Of a stretch of 64,000 nt of DNA, positions 8,105 to 15,846 are shown piece by piece. The notes under the pieces were generated by a model. It was not told the origin of the DNA. It was given only the letters and a program-made list of their open reading frames with translations, and made no database searches. How positions within the stretch are numbered: position 1 is the first letter of the stretch; every line of letters begins with the position of its first letter. A program made the position numbers and the translations under genes. Origin of the DNA: Achromobacter veterisilvae (lineage in GTDB: Bacteria; Pseudomonadota; Gammaproteobacteria; Burkholderiales; Burkholderiaceae_B); contig NZ_UFQC01000011.1 of NCBI RefSeq assembly GCF_900496975.1, positions 62,001-126,000 of the forward strand, given 5' to 3'.

Positions 8105-9187
8105 TCAGGCCGGTGCCAGATCGAGATTGGCGGGCCGTTCCAGCCCGTAATGCCCGCGCAGGGTATTGGCCGCGTAATCGCGGTCCAGCCAGCCGCGCTG
8201 CCGCAGTTCCGGCAGCAGGTAGTCCACGATGTCGCCCAGGTCTTCGTCGACCACCGCCGGCACCAGGTTCAAGCCGTCCACGCCCAGGTCCTCGACCCAG
8301 GGCGCCAACTGGCTGGCGATCTCCGGCGGCGTGCCCGCCAGCACCGGCCAACCGGGCTGCCAGGCGCCGCCGTATCCGGCGCGCGCGCGCAGACGGCGCT
8401 CTACCTGGGCTTCGCTTGGCGAGGCGATCACACTGAAGGTCGCCAGCACCCGCGCGCCGGAGCGGCGCGCGGCCGGCAGCACGGCCCGCGCCGACGGCAG
8501 ATCCGGGGCATTCAGGAACACGATGTCGGCGGAACCGGCAAGCGGGCCGTCATGCTGCGCCGCCAGCACCACGTGGCCTTGAGGCGGACGCGGAATGTCC
8601 AGGGGGCCGGTGACACGGAAATGCCGGCCGACGTGGTCGATGGCTCGTACCCGGCCGGTGTCGACATAGGTGCCTTGGGGCTTGTCGACCTGCCGGGCGT
8701 CGTCCGCCCAGCTATCCCACAGGGCGCGCAGCACCTGGTCGTACTCTTGCGGCAAGTCGTCGTCCGGTTCCGGCCGGCGGTCGAAGTTGAGCCGTTCCTC
8801 GTCCGTGACGGCACGCGGCAGCCAGCCCGCCCGGCCCTGGCTGGCATGGTCCAGGGTCGCCAACCGCCGCGCGATGTTGTAGGGCTGGCTGAGTTCAGGC
8901 GCGATGGCGGCGATGAGGCCGATGCGCTCGGTGCCGGCCGCCAGCGCGCCCAGCAGCGTCAGCGGTTCGGCGGCAAGTCCGGCCGGGCCATGGGCCAGCG
9001 TGGCGGGCGCCGCCAGGCTGTCCGGCAAATACAGGGAATGGAACTTGCCCCGCTCGGCCAGCCGCGCGATGCCTTGATACCAGGCGAGATCGGCCGGATG
9101 AAAACCCGCATGGCGCCAGGCGGCGGGATGCGCGCCGGGTCCCGGCAACGTCAGGTTCAGGTACAGCGATGCGCTCATGATGCTCAT
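8105..9187 (-). CDS. second LLM-class flavin-dependent oxidoreductase
   Basis: 360 residues, related to its downstream neighbour but about 90 residues shorter. Shared landmarks are the start with LNLTLPGPGAHPAAWR, IARLAERGKFHSLYLPDS, YNIARRLATLDHASQGRAGWLPRAV, DIPRPPQGHVVLAAQ and the end DIVDYLLPELRQRG. It lacks the NtaA-type insert and has no GS-rich FMN loop like that of the neighbour, so substrate and flavin handling may differ. The gene starts one base after the permease stop and is clearly co-transcribed. A role as partner monooxygenase in the same pathway is inferred. Confidence 0.88.
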   Translation of the reverse strand: MSIMSASLYLNLTLPGPGAHPAAWRHAGFHPADLAWYQGIARLAERGKFHSLYLPDSLAAPATLAHGPAGLAAEPLTLLGALAAGTERIGLIAAIAPELSQPYNIARRLATLDHASQGRAGWLPRAVTDEERLNFDRRPEPDDDLPQEYDQVLRALWDSWADDARQVDKPQGTYVDTGRVRAIDHVGRHFRVTGPLDIPRPPQGHVVLAAQHDGPLAGSADIVFLNAPDLPSARAVLPAARRSGARVLATFSVIASPSEAQVERRLRARAGYGGAWQPGWPVLAGTPPEIASQLAPWVEDLGVDGLNLVPAVVDEDLGDIVDYLLPELRQRGWLDRDYAANTLRGHYGLERPANLDLAPA

Positions 9188-9188
9188 C

Positions 9189-9992
9189 TCATTGTTTCCA
9201 GGCCGAGAAGCGCCGCTCCAGCGCCACCAGCCCGTAGTTGATGACCAGACCCAGGGCCGATACCGTCAGAATTCCGGCGTACATGCGGTCGATCTGAAAA
9301 TTGTTCTGGGCGTACGTGATGTAGTAGCCCAGCCCGGCGTTGGCGCCGACCATCTCGGCGGCGACCAGCACCAGGATCGAGGTCGCGCCCGCGAGGCGGA
9401 TACCCGTGAAAATCGTCGGCACCGCCGAAGGCAGCACCACCTTCTGGAACAGCCGCAGCGGCGACAGCCCCATGGAGCGCGCGCACTTGATCAGCAGGGG
9501 ATCGACATTGCGCACCCCGCTGATGGTATTCAACAGGATGGCCCAGGTGCAGGCATAGAACACGATGGCGATCTTGGAGGCTTCGCCGATGCCCAGCAGC
9601 AGAATGAAAACCGGCAACAGCGCCAGCGTCGCGGTGTTGCGGAACAGCTCGATGATGGGGTTGAGCAGCTCCGCCAGGCGCCGGTACCACCCGATCAGCA
9701 AACCCAGGGGAATGCCCACCAGCACCGCGAGCCCGAATCCGGAGATCGAACGCAGCAGGCTGGCCAGCAGGTTCTCGCCCGTGGTGCCGTCGTGCCACAT
9801 ATCCAGCCAGGCATGCGCCACCACCGAGATCGGCGGAAAGAAGGCCGCGTCCACCCAGCCGGCGCGCGGCGCGATCTCCCACAGCGCCAGCAAAAGGATC
9901 AAGAGCAGCAGGCGTCTCAGCACGCTGGCCAGCGCGGCGAACGGCAAGGCGATGCCGGCCGGCGCGGCGCGGTGCAAAACGGAATCGGTCAT
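9189..9992 (-). CDS. ABC transporter permease, SsuC/TauC type
   Basis: 267 residues with about six hydrophobic helices and the binding-protein-dependent transport signature GASKIAIVFYACTWAILLNTISGVRNVD followed by the EAA loop (about 175-195, CARSMGLSPLRLFQKVVLPSAVPTI). It fits the nitrate/sulfonate/taurine permease family in length and motif. It would form the membrane dimer used with the ATPase at 10022-10855 and the divergently encoded binding protein at 11889. It lies 29 bases after the ATPase gene. Confidence 0.92.
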   Translation of the reverse strand: MTDSVLHRAAPAGIALPFAALASVLRRLLLLILLLALWEIAPRAGWVDAAFFPPISVVAHAWLDMWHDGTTGENLLASLLRSISGFGLAVLVGIPLGLLIGWYRRLAELLNPIIELFRNTATLALLPVFILLLGIGEASKIAIVFYACTWAILLNTISGVRNVDPLLIKCARSMGLSPLRLFQKVVLPSAVPTIFTGIRLAGATSILVLVAAEMVGANAGLGYYITYAQNNFQIDRMYAGILTVSALGLVINYGLVALERRFSAWKQ

Positions 9993-10021
9993 GGGTCGGT
10001 CTTTCGAGGATTGGATCGGGA

Positions 10022-10855
10022 TCAGGCCAGCGCCTCATGGCGCTGGCTCTGTCGGACCTCGTCATGCAGCAAGGTCCAGATGGCGTGGCGCTGGCGCACG
10101 AATTCCGGGCTGGAACGCCAATCGCCGTCGGCATCGCGCCCCTCCCGCCCTTCGATGGCGAACACGTGCTTGATGCGTCCGGGGCGCGAGGTCATGACGG
10201 CCACCCGTTGGCCGAGGTACACCGCTTCGTCGATGCCATGCGTGATGAAAAGAATGGTGCGGCCCGTGGTCTCCCAGATGCGCAGCAACTCGTCCTGCAG
10301 CGTTTCGCGCGTCTGCGCGTCCAGCGCCGCGAACGGTTCATCCATCAGCAGCACCTTGGGCTCGAAGGCCAGGCTGCGCGCAATGGCGACGCGCTGCTTC
10401 ATGCCGCCCGACAATTCATGCGGGTAGTGCTGTTCGAACCCCGCCAGGCCGACCAGTTCGAGGTAGTGCCGGGCTTTCTCCACGCGTTCGGCGCGCGACA
10501 GCCTGCCTTGCGCTTCCAGCCCGAAGCCCACGTTCTGCAAAGTCGTGCGCCAAGGCAGCAAAGCGTATTGCTGGAACACAATGCCGCGGTCCAGGCCGGA
10601 GCCGGTGACCACGCGGCCGTCCAGGCGCACCGCGCCCCGCGAGGGTCGCGTCAAGCCGCCGATCAGGTCCAGCAGCGTGGATTTGCCGCAGCCGCTGGGT
10701 CCCACCAGCGCCATGAATTCGCCCGGCGCAATGCTCAGGTTCACGTCCTGCAACACGGTCAGGCTGCTGGCGGCCTTGCCCTGGCCGCGCGTGAACGCCT
10801 GCTCGACGTGTTCGAGATCGATGCGCGATCCGCTGGTTTCCAAGTGATGTGTCAT
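10022..10855 (-). CDS. ABC transporter ATP-binding protein, SsuB/TauB type
   Basis: 277 residues using the ATG (MTHHLETSG) whose TGA/ATG overlap with the aldolase gene indicates coupling; the frame is open 51 bases further upstream. Walker A is GPSGCGKST, the signature is LSGGMKQR, Walker B is VLLMDEPFAALD and the switch histidine is in FITHGIDEAV. LPWRTTLQNV is typical of the nitrate/taurine/sulfonate subfamily. It energises import with the permease and binding protein of this locus. Confidence 0.93.
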   Translation of the reverse strand: MTHHLETSGSRIDLEHVEQAFTRGQGKAASSLTVLQDVNLSIAPGEFMALVGPSGCGKSTLLDLIGGLTRPSRGAVRLDGRVVTGSGLDRGIVFQQYALLPWRTTLQNVGFGLEAQGRLSRAERVEKARHYLELVGLAGFEQHYPHELSGGMKQRVAIARSLAFEPKVLLMDEPFAALDAQTRETLQDELLRIWETTGRTILFITHGIDEAVYLGQRVAVMTSRPGRIKHVFAIEGREGRDADGDWRSSPEFVRQRHAIWTLLHDEVRQSQRHEALA

Positions 10856-11631
10856 AGCCGGTAGGAAGAATCGATGGCGTCCAGCCGGCGCAACAGCGCC
10901 GGCCATTCCAGTTCGCCGAACGTGCGCCGCACGCCCGGCACGAACAGCTCCGCGACTTCGCGGCGGATACGCTCTTCCGGATAGACGAGCGCGGCGCCCG
11001 TGCCCATGGCGTCGACCTGGATCTGGCAGGCCTGTTCGGCGTTGTAGATGATGTTGAAGGCCTCGGCGATGCTGCGGCCGCAGCTCAGCAGGCCGTGATT
11101 GCGCAGAAGCAGCAGGTCATGGTCGCCCAGCGACCGCACCAGCCGCGGCTTCTCGCCGTCGTAGATGGTGACACCCTCGTACTCGTGGATGCCGTAGCGG
11201 CCATAGAAGCGCAAGGCCGTCACCGAAATCGGAAGAATGCCGCAATCCAGCGCCGCCACCGCCATGCCGGCACGCGTGTGCGTATGCACGATGCAGTTCA
11301 CATCCGGCCGCGCCTCATGAATGGCGCTGTGGATGACGTAGCCCGCGCGGTTGATGCCGTAGTCGTTGCGCGGCTTGAGGATGACTTCGCCGTCGTGGTG
11401 AATCTTGTAGAGGCTGGAGGCCGTCACTTCGCCATACAGCTCGCCGTGCGAATTGATCAGGAAATGCTCGGGCTCGCCCGGCACCCGCATGGTGATGTGG
11501 TTGTTGATGATGTCCGACATCCCGTACAGGTCCACCAGGCGGTAGCAGGCCGCCAGATCCACGCGCGCGGCCCACTCCGCCTCGCTGACCTGTTCGCGGA
11601 TCGTGGCGGGCTTGCTGAGCACTTGCGGCAT
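10852..11631 (-). CDS. class II aldolase/adducin family protein
   Basis: 259 residues, first gene of the minus-strand operon. The zinc-site pattern of L-fuculose-1-phosphate aldolase-like proteins is present: CIVHTHTRAG (HxH) and LRNHGLLSCG (third histidine), with IINNHITMRVPG near the N-terminus. Members act as aldolases, decarboxylases or dehydratases on small oxo/hydroxy acids. Placement ahead of the importer and two monooxygenases suggests it processes a carbon skeleton released by oxidation, but the substrate is unknown. Confidence 0.88.
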   Translation of the reverse strand: MPQVLSKPATIREQVSEAEWAARVDLAACYRLVDLYGMSDIINNHITMRVPGEPEHFLINSHGELYGEVTASSLYKIHHDGEVILKPRNDYGINRAGYVIHSAIHEARPDVNCIVHTHTRAGMAVAALDCGILPISVTALRFYGRYGIHEYEGVTIYDGEKPRLVRSLGDHDLLLLRNHGLLSCGRSIAEAFNIIYNAEQACQIQVDAMGTGAALVYPEERIRREVAELFVPGVRRTFGELEWPALLRRLDAIDSSYRL

Positions 11632-11888
11632 GAGTCTCTCCTGGCGAGCGCGGCCAAATGCCGCGGCCAGGCAATCTTGAGGTCAGCGGAGAGCAAAGCG
11701 AAGAACGAATTTCGTATATCCAAAAAAACTGCGGCAATAAACGTCGCCATAAATGTCGACGTTCTTGTCGGCAATAGAACCGGCAGGGCTTTGGATATGA
11801 AAAAACAATCGAAGTTGGCGCGCGCGCCTTCCTATAACCTGCCTGTCTTCACGCCGCCTTGCCGGTTTTCGATCTGAAGGAGTCATTC
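11632..11888. promoter_or_regulatory. divergent promoter region with two inverted repeats
   Basis: This 257-base gap must hold the promoters of the minus-strand aldolase operon and the plus-strand binding protein. AACGTCG (11740-11746) and CGACGTT (11757-11763) form a 7-bp inverted repeat with a 10-base loop. ATATCCAAA (11716-11724) and TTTGGATAT (11790-11798) form a 9-bp inverted repeat that encloses the first. They are candidate operators for the GntR regulator at 6089. A good Shine-Dalgarno (AAGGAG) precedes the plus-strand ATG. Confidence 0.5.
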
Positions 11889-12902
11889 ATGAAATCAGTC
11901 ATTCGCCGGATAGCCGCGTTGTCGGCGCTGGGCTGGGCCGCCCTCGTTCCGCCGTCGTCGGCCGCGGCGCCCGAGCAGACCGTCCTGCGCTACCAGGCCT
12001 CCAGCGTGGGCCAGATCGCCTACGCGGAGCTGGCCGACGCGCTGGGCTATCTCGCTCCCTTGAAACTCGAACGCGTCGGCGTGCAGGCGGGCGGCCCGGG
12101 CGGCCTGCAATTGACGGCCACCGGCCAGACGGAATTCGCCCAGTCATTCAACGGCAGCATCATCAACGCAGTCGCCGCCGGCGCCAGGCTCAAGGCGGTC
12201 GCGGCCTACATGTCCACCTCGAAAGAAAACGCCGTGGGCGCCTGGGTGCTCGAAAACAGCCAGGTGCGCGGCGCCCGCGATCTCATCGGAAAGAAGGTCG
12301 GCGTCAACACGCTGGGCGCGCTGTGGGATGCGTCGGTCGAGGAATACCTCAAGCGCGGCGGCCTGAACGAACAGGAGCGCAAGCAGGTCACGCTCATCGT
12401 GCTGCCCGCCGCCAACATCGAGCAGGCGTTGCGCCAGGGCCAGATCGACCTCGCCCTGCTATCGGCCGGCTTCCAGGTGCAGGCCGAGCAGCGTGGCGGT
12501 ATCCGCAAGCTGTTCGACGACCATCAACTCTATGGCGACGTGAATCTTGCCAGCATCGTATTCAGCGCCGACTATGTGGAGAAGAACCCCGAGACCCTCA
12601 GGCACTTCGTCGGCGCGGTGGGCAAGGCCATCGAATGGCTGCGCGCCCACCCGCGCGACGAGGCGGTTGCCGTCTATAAGCAGTACCTGGAAACCCATGG
12701 CCAAGGTTCGGCCGTGAATGGCCTGCAATACTGGCAAGGGCAGTCCGTCGCCACGCCGGGCGGCGTAATCCTGAACGAAGACTTCGCGCGCTGGGAGGCC
12801 TGGCAGCAGGCGCGCGCAGGCGCCCGCGCCAAGCCGGTGGACATCAAGGCGATCTACACCAACGCCTTCAATCCTTATACCGGCAAGGTCGCGCAGAAGT
12901 AA
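11889..12902 (+). CDS. ABC transporter substrate-binding protein, SsuA/NMT1 type
   Basis: 337 residues from the ATG 7 bases after an AAGGAG ribosome site; an upstream in-frame ATG lacks one. The signal peptide at 1-24 ends SSAAAPEQ. The mature part has the nitrate/sulfonate/taurine-type binding fold: YQASSVGQIAYAELADALGY, a ligand-loop region TGQTEFAQSFNGS, GKKVGVNTLGALWD and the ANIEQALRQGQIDLA hinge. It should deliver substrate to the divergently encoded permease and ATPase. The ligand is unknown; organosulfur or aromatic acids are typical for this class. Confidence 0.9.
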   Translation: MKSVIRRIAALSALGWAALVPPSSAAAPEQTVLRYQASSVGQIAYAELADALGYLAPLKLERVGVQAGGPGGLQLTATGQTEFAQSFNGSIINAVAAGARLKAVAAYMSTSKENAVGAWVLENSQVRGARDLIGKKVGVNTLGALWDASVEEYLKRGGLNEQERKQVTLIVLPAANIEQALRQGQIDLALLSAGFQVQAEQRGGIRKLFDDHQLYGDVNLASIVFSADYVEKNPETLRHFVGAVGKAIEWLRAHPRDEAVAVYKQYLETHGQGSAVNGLQYWQGQSVATPGGVILNEDFARWEAWQQARAGARAKPVDIKAIYTNAFNPYTGKVAQK

Positions 12903-12908
12903 ACGACG

Positions 12909-12926
12909 CCGCCGGGCCCGGCGGCA
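12909..12926 (+). terminator. 18-bp perfect GC palindrome after the binding-protein gene
   Basis: GCCGCCGGGCCCGGCGGC is a perfect palindrome 6 bases after the binding-protein stop. It could form a strong hairpin end for that transcript, but there is no T-run, so it would be a barrier or processing structure rather than a classical terminator. It lies at the truncated 3' end of the gene relic on the other strand. Confidence 0.35.
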
Positions 12927-13345
12927 GCTTCGTCCCGCGCGAGATCGTTTCGATGAGCATAGGCGCGTCGAAGATCAGATTGCGCCTATTGGAATCCTGG
13001 CGTAGTTCGCCATTGACCCAGCATCGGACGTCCTGGCCGGTCACGTCGACTTCGTCCGCCGTTCCGGTCCAGGGGCCCATGGGGCACGAGGTTTCGAAGG
13101 AATCTCCCGGGAACCACTGCTCGTGGCTGGCCTGAAGGCCGCGTTCTGTCAGGCCGTTGTGCCAGACACGCGGCCGGGCGCGTCGGCCCTGGAAATGCCC
13201 AGGCCGGGCTTTCCGATGATCACACCGGGTTCGGCCTCGTAATCGAGTTGGCCGCAGGCCTTGTCGGGATAGCCGATCCGGGTTCGTGACGCCACGACCG
13301 ACTCCGGCATTTTCGTAAAGATAAGGGGCGCCTTGGGAATCGCAT
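12910..13345 (-). pseudogene. relic of a fumarylacetoacetate hydrolase (FAH) family gene
   Basis: On the minus strand one frame gives PLIFTKMPESVVASRTR, then CGQLDYEAEPGVIIGKPG, and stops. A second frame continues with GLQASHEQWFPGDSFETSC, PMGPWTGTADEVD, VRCWVNGELRQDS and LIFDAPMLIETISRGTKLPPG. In order these are the QLDYEAELAVVIG, HEQW, PMGPWI-TADE, VNGELRQ and LIF-L-S-GT-L-PG blocks of the FAH C-terminal domain. The frame changes near 13165-13180, the N-terminus has decayed, and the last third is missing. The relic lies directly downstream of the GntR gene at 13453 in the same direction. It is a dead gene, probably formerly under that regulator. Confidence 0.85.
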
Positions 13346-13452
13346 CGGCCGCCGAAGACGCGCCGCTGTCAAAACCGCCGCGCGCGATTCGCCGCGGCCT
13401 TCGTCCACCGAGGCCGGGACGGTCTAGTCTTCAACAGATCGTGTTGCGAGTT

Positions 13453-14169
13453 TCACGGCTGCTCCTGCTTTTCGTCGGTCGAATCGATTTCCGCTTGCGG
13501 CAAGCCGGCAAGCAGGCGGGCGCGGGTGTGCTCGGAGTGGTCCCGGGTGAGCTGGACGAATCGGTCGGCATCGCCCAGCACGAATGCCTGGGCGAGCTGG
13601 ATGTGCTCTTGCTGCGCTTCCCGCAGATCGCCGGTGAGCCTGGTTTCGGTGCGTATGTAGCTTTCGATCAGGGTTCGCGAATGCTCCAGCGCGCGCAGGT
13701 GATGAGGGCTGTCCGCCGGACTCAGCATGGCTTTGTGGAAGCGCGTATTCAGGTCGAACCATTGCGCCCAGCTTTCGTCGTCGGTGTGCTCGGCAAGGCC
13801 GCCCATCTCCGAGGCGATCGCATAGACCGCGGCGATGTCGGCCTCCGTGCGCTTCACGATGGCGCGCCTGGCGAGTTCGGTCTCCAGCAGCCGGCGCAGG
13901 TCGAAGACCTCGTTGATCTGTTGCGGGTCCAGGGTTGCCACGGCATAGCCCCGGCGCGGATGGAGAACGACGATTCCGTCCGCCTCCAGGCGGGGCAGGG
14001 CTTCGCGCAGGGGGCTGCGGCTGACGCCGAGCCGATTGGCCACCTCGTCCTGCCGCAGCATCTGGCCGGGACGGAACACGCCGTTCAGGATGGCATCGCG
14101 CACCTTCTGGTAGACCATGCTCGGCAAAGTCTGATTGGAAGCCTGGGCTGAAAGTTGGTCGATAGACAT
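13453..14169 (-). CDS. GntR family regulator, FCD subfamily
   Basis: 238 residues. The winged helix (about 12-78) contains VYQKVRDAILNGVFRPGQ, LRQDEVANRLGVSRSPLREAL and HPRRGYAVA. The FCD domain (about 85-220) has FDLRRLLETELARRA and the metal/effector helix pattern NTRFHKAML and HIQLAQAFVLGD. It is divergent from the RidA-led operon with 345 bases between. Two matched near-palindromes flank both starts, which strongly suggests it controls that operon and itself. Confidence 0.92.
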   Translation of the reverse strand: MSIDQLSAQASNQTLPSMVYQKVRDAILNGVFRPGQMLRQDEVANRLGVSRSPLREALPRLEADGIVVLHPRRGYAVATLDPQQINEVFDLRRLLETELARRAIVKRTEADIAAVYAIASEMGGLAEHTDDESWAQWFDLNTRFHKAMLSPADSPHHLRALEHSRTLIESYIRTETRLTGDLREAQQEHIQLAQAFVLGDADRFVQLTRDHSEHTRARLLAGLPQAEIDSTDEKQEQP

Positions 14170-14200
14170 GGGGCTGGGCCGGGTAACACGCTGGTTCTCA

Positions 14201-14216
14201 AAATTTTATACAAAAT
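14201..14216. promoter_or_regulatory. candidate GntR operator, copy 1
   Basis: AAATTTTATACAAAAT is a near-palindrome (ATTTTAT/ACAAAAT arms with one mismatch) 31 bases before the GntR start codon. It shares 14 of 16 bases with the second copy at 14380, including an unbroken AAATTTTATACAA. The centre TATAC resembles operators of FCD-type GntR proteins. The location predicts autorepression. Confidence 0.6.
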
Positions 14217-14379
14217 AGATTCTTGGAATCCGAGCGTAGTTTTGGAATCGTGCACAGGCGGATTCTAGCGCTGAAGCACCTGAAAATCCAGGAAAAAAGC
14301 CAAAATCCCACAGCCAGACAAGGGTATGTACTAATTCATACTTGTCGCCACGAGCTTAGACTTCAATCCTGTCAGCGAC

Positions 14380-14395
14380 AAATTTTATACAATTT
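14380..14395. promoter_or_regulatory. candidate GntR operator, copy 2
   Basis: AAATTTTATACAATTT has arms AAATTTTA and TACAATTT that match at 7 of 8 positions. It lies about 120 bases before the RidA-family ATG and 163 bases after copy 1, in the same orientation. It would control the plus-strand operon. The 345-base gap holds no gene. Confidence 0.6.
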
Positions 14396-14514
14396 TTCCA
14401 GGCAGGGCGGACCGCTGGTCTGTGCCGTAGCGCAGGCCTTGCAACGCCCGCTCGATGCCGCGGTGCCCATTGCGCCGTGACGTCAACCTCCCATCCCTCG
14501 TTCCAGGAGCAGTC

Positions 14515-14925
14515 ATGTCCAGCCAAGTGAAGTACGTCAACCCGAAAGGCTGCGCGCCCGCGCAAGGTCTGTATTCGCATATCGGAACGGCGGACGGAAA
14601 GTTGTTGTTCGTCGCGGGCCAGTTGTCGGTGGGCGCAGACGGCAATGTGGTTGGCAAGAACGATTTCAAGGCCCAGTTCGAGCAGATCTTCCGCAATCTC
14701 GGCGACGTGCTCCGCGGCATGGGGGGCGACTTCAACAACGTCGTCAAGTTCACGACGTACTTCGTGCATTCGCAGGACATCGACCTATTCATGAAGCTGC
14801 GTGCCGAATATTTTCCGAAGTGGTTCAAGGGGGCGGAACTGCCGCCCAACACCTTGCTGGTAGTGGACCGCCTGGTCAAGGAGGACTTCCTGCTTGAGGT
14901 GGAAGCCATCGTGCACGTCGCCTGA
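14515..14925 (+). CDS. RidA family (RutC-like) protein
   Basis: 136 residues from the ATG after CCAGGAGC; an upstream in-frame ATG lacks a ribosome site. The YjgF/RidA signatures are LFVAGQLSVGADGNVVG, QFEQIFRNLGDVLRGMGGDFNNVVK, the FVHSQDID segment and a terminal LVEVEAIVHV-like strand (LLEVEAIVHVA). RidA proteins form trimers that hydrolyse reactive enamines/imines; RutC-type members act in pyrimidine breakdown. As first gene of an operon with an alpha/beta hydrolase it recalls the RutC-RutD pair. The usual RidA arginine in the R-x-A strand is not evident, so deaminase activity is not certain. Confidence 0.88.
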   Translation: MSSQVKYVNPKGCAPAQGLYSHIGTADGKLLFVAGQLSVGADGNVVGKNDFKAQFEQIFRNLGDVLRGMGGDFNNVVKFTTYFVHSQDIDLFMKLRAEYFPKWFKGAELPPNTLLVVDRLVKEDFLLEVEAIVHVA

Positions 14926-14984
14926 CACGCCCGAGTCCGCCCGGGCGCGATGCCCGAAGCCGCGCTTCGCGCCGGGGGGCAGTT

Positions 14985-15830
14985 GTGTTTGACCGTAGGG
15001 GAAGTCCGTTGAGAACCGAATCGTTCAGCTTCGAAGGTACAGAGGTCCAATATCTGCGCGCCGGCCAGGGCCGGCCGCTGCTGTTGTTGCACGGCTCCGG
15101 GCCGGGGGCATCCAGTATCGGCAATTGGAAGGCCGTCATGGAGCCGTTGGCCAGCAAGTACGAGGTCTTCGCAATGGACCTGATCGGCTTTGGCGGCAGC
15201 GGCCGAAAGCCTGCCGCGCCGTTTTTCGACTACGAACTCTGGGTGCGGCAAGCCGTCGCGATGCTCGATCTCATCCCTGCCGAACGCGCGGGGGTGATCG
15301 GCCATTCGCTGTCCGCTTCGATCGCGCTCACGGTGGCCGCGCGGTCATCCAAGGTGGCGGCGGTGATGACCACGGGCGCAATGGGCGCCAGGTTCGATCT
15401 GAAGGACGGCACCGCGCGGACCTGGACCTGTCCGCGCAACCGGGAAGAACTCCGCAAGGCGATTGGCGGGCTGATCCACCATACGTCCGGAATTGGCGAG
15501 GCCTATTACGAGGCGCGTGAAAAGGTCATCTACGCCGAAGGCTACGCCGACTATTTCGATTCGATGTTCGGCGGCGACAAGCAGCAGTACATCGATGCCG
15601 CGGTCGTCGCGAAGCCGACACTGGAACGCATTGCGCAACCGGTGCTGATGCTCCACGGCAGGGACGACGAGGCCTTTCCCATGTCGTCGACGATCGAGCT
15701 GGCCGGCGGCCTGGCGACCGCGGATGTCGTGTTGTTGAGCGAATGCTCCCACTCCGTCGCCGTCGAGCGCACCGCTACGTTCCTGGCACTGGCGTCGGAT
15801 TTTTTCCGCCGCCATCTGGACAACGAATGA
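14985..15830 (+). CDS. alpha/beta hydrolase (C-C or amide bond hydrolase type)
   Basis: 281 residues from a GTG; a TTG at 15009 preceded by AGGGGAAG is an alternative that removes eight residues. The oxyanion loop LLLLHGSGPGASS is typical of meta-cleavage-product hydrolases (MhpC/BphD) and RutD relatives. The nucleophile elbow is GHSLSAS, the acid is probably in LHGRDDEAFP and the catalytic histidine in LSECSHSVAVE. It sits between the RidA-like and amidohydrolase genes and should cleave an intermediate of the imported compound. Confidence 0.88.
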   Translation: MFDRRGSPLRTESFSFEGTEVQYLRAGQGRPLLLLHGSGPGASSIGNWKAVMEPLASKYEVFAMDLIGFGGSGRKPAAPFFDYELWVRQAVAMLDLIPAERAGVIGHSLSASIALTVAARSSKVAAVMTTGAMGARFDLKDGTARTWTCPRNREELRKAIGGLIHHTSGIGEAYYEAREKVIYAEGYADYFDSMFGGDKQQYIDAAVVAKPTLERIAQPVLMLHGRDDEAFPMSSTIELAGGLATADVVLLSECSHSVAVERTATFLALASDFFRRHLDNE

Positions 15831-15846
15831 AAGCAAAGGGGAATCC

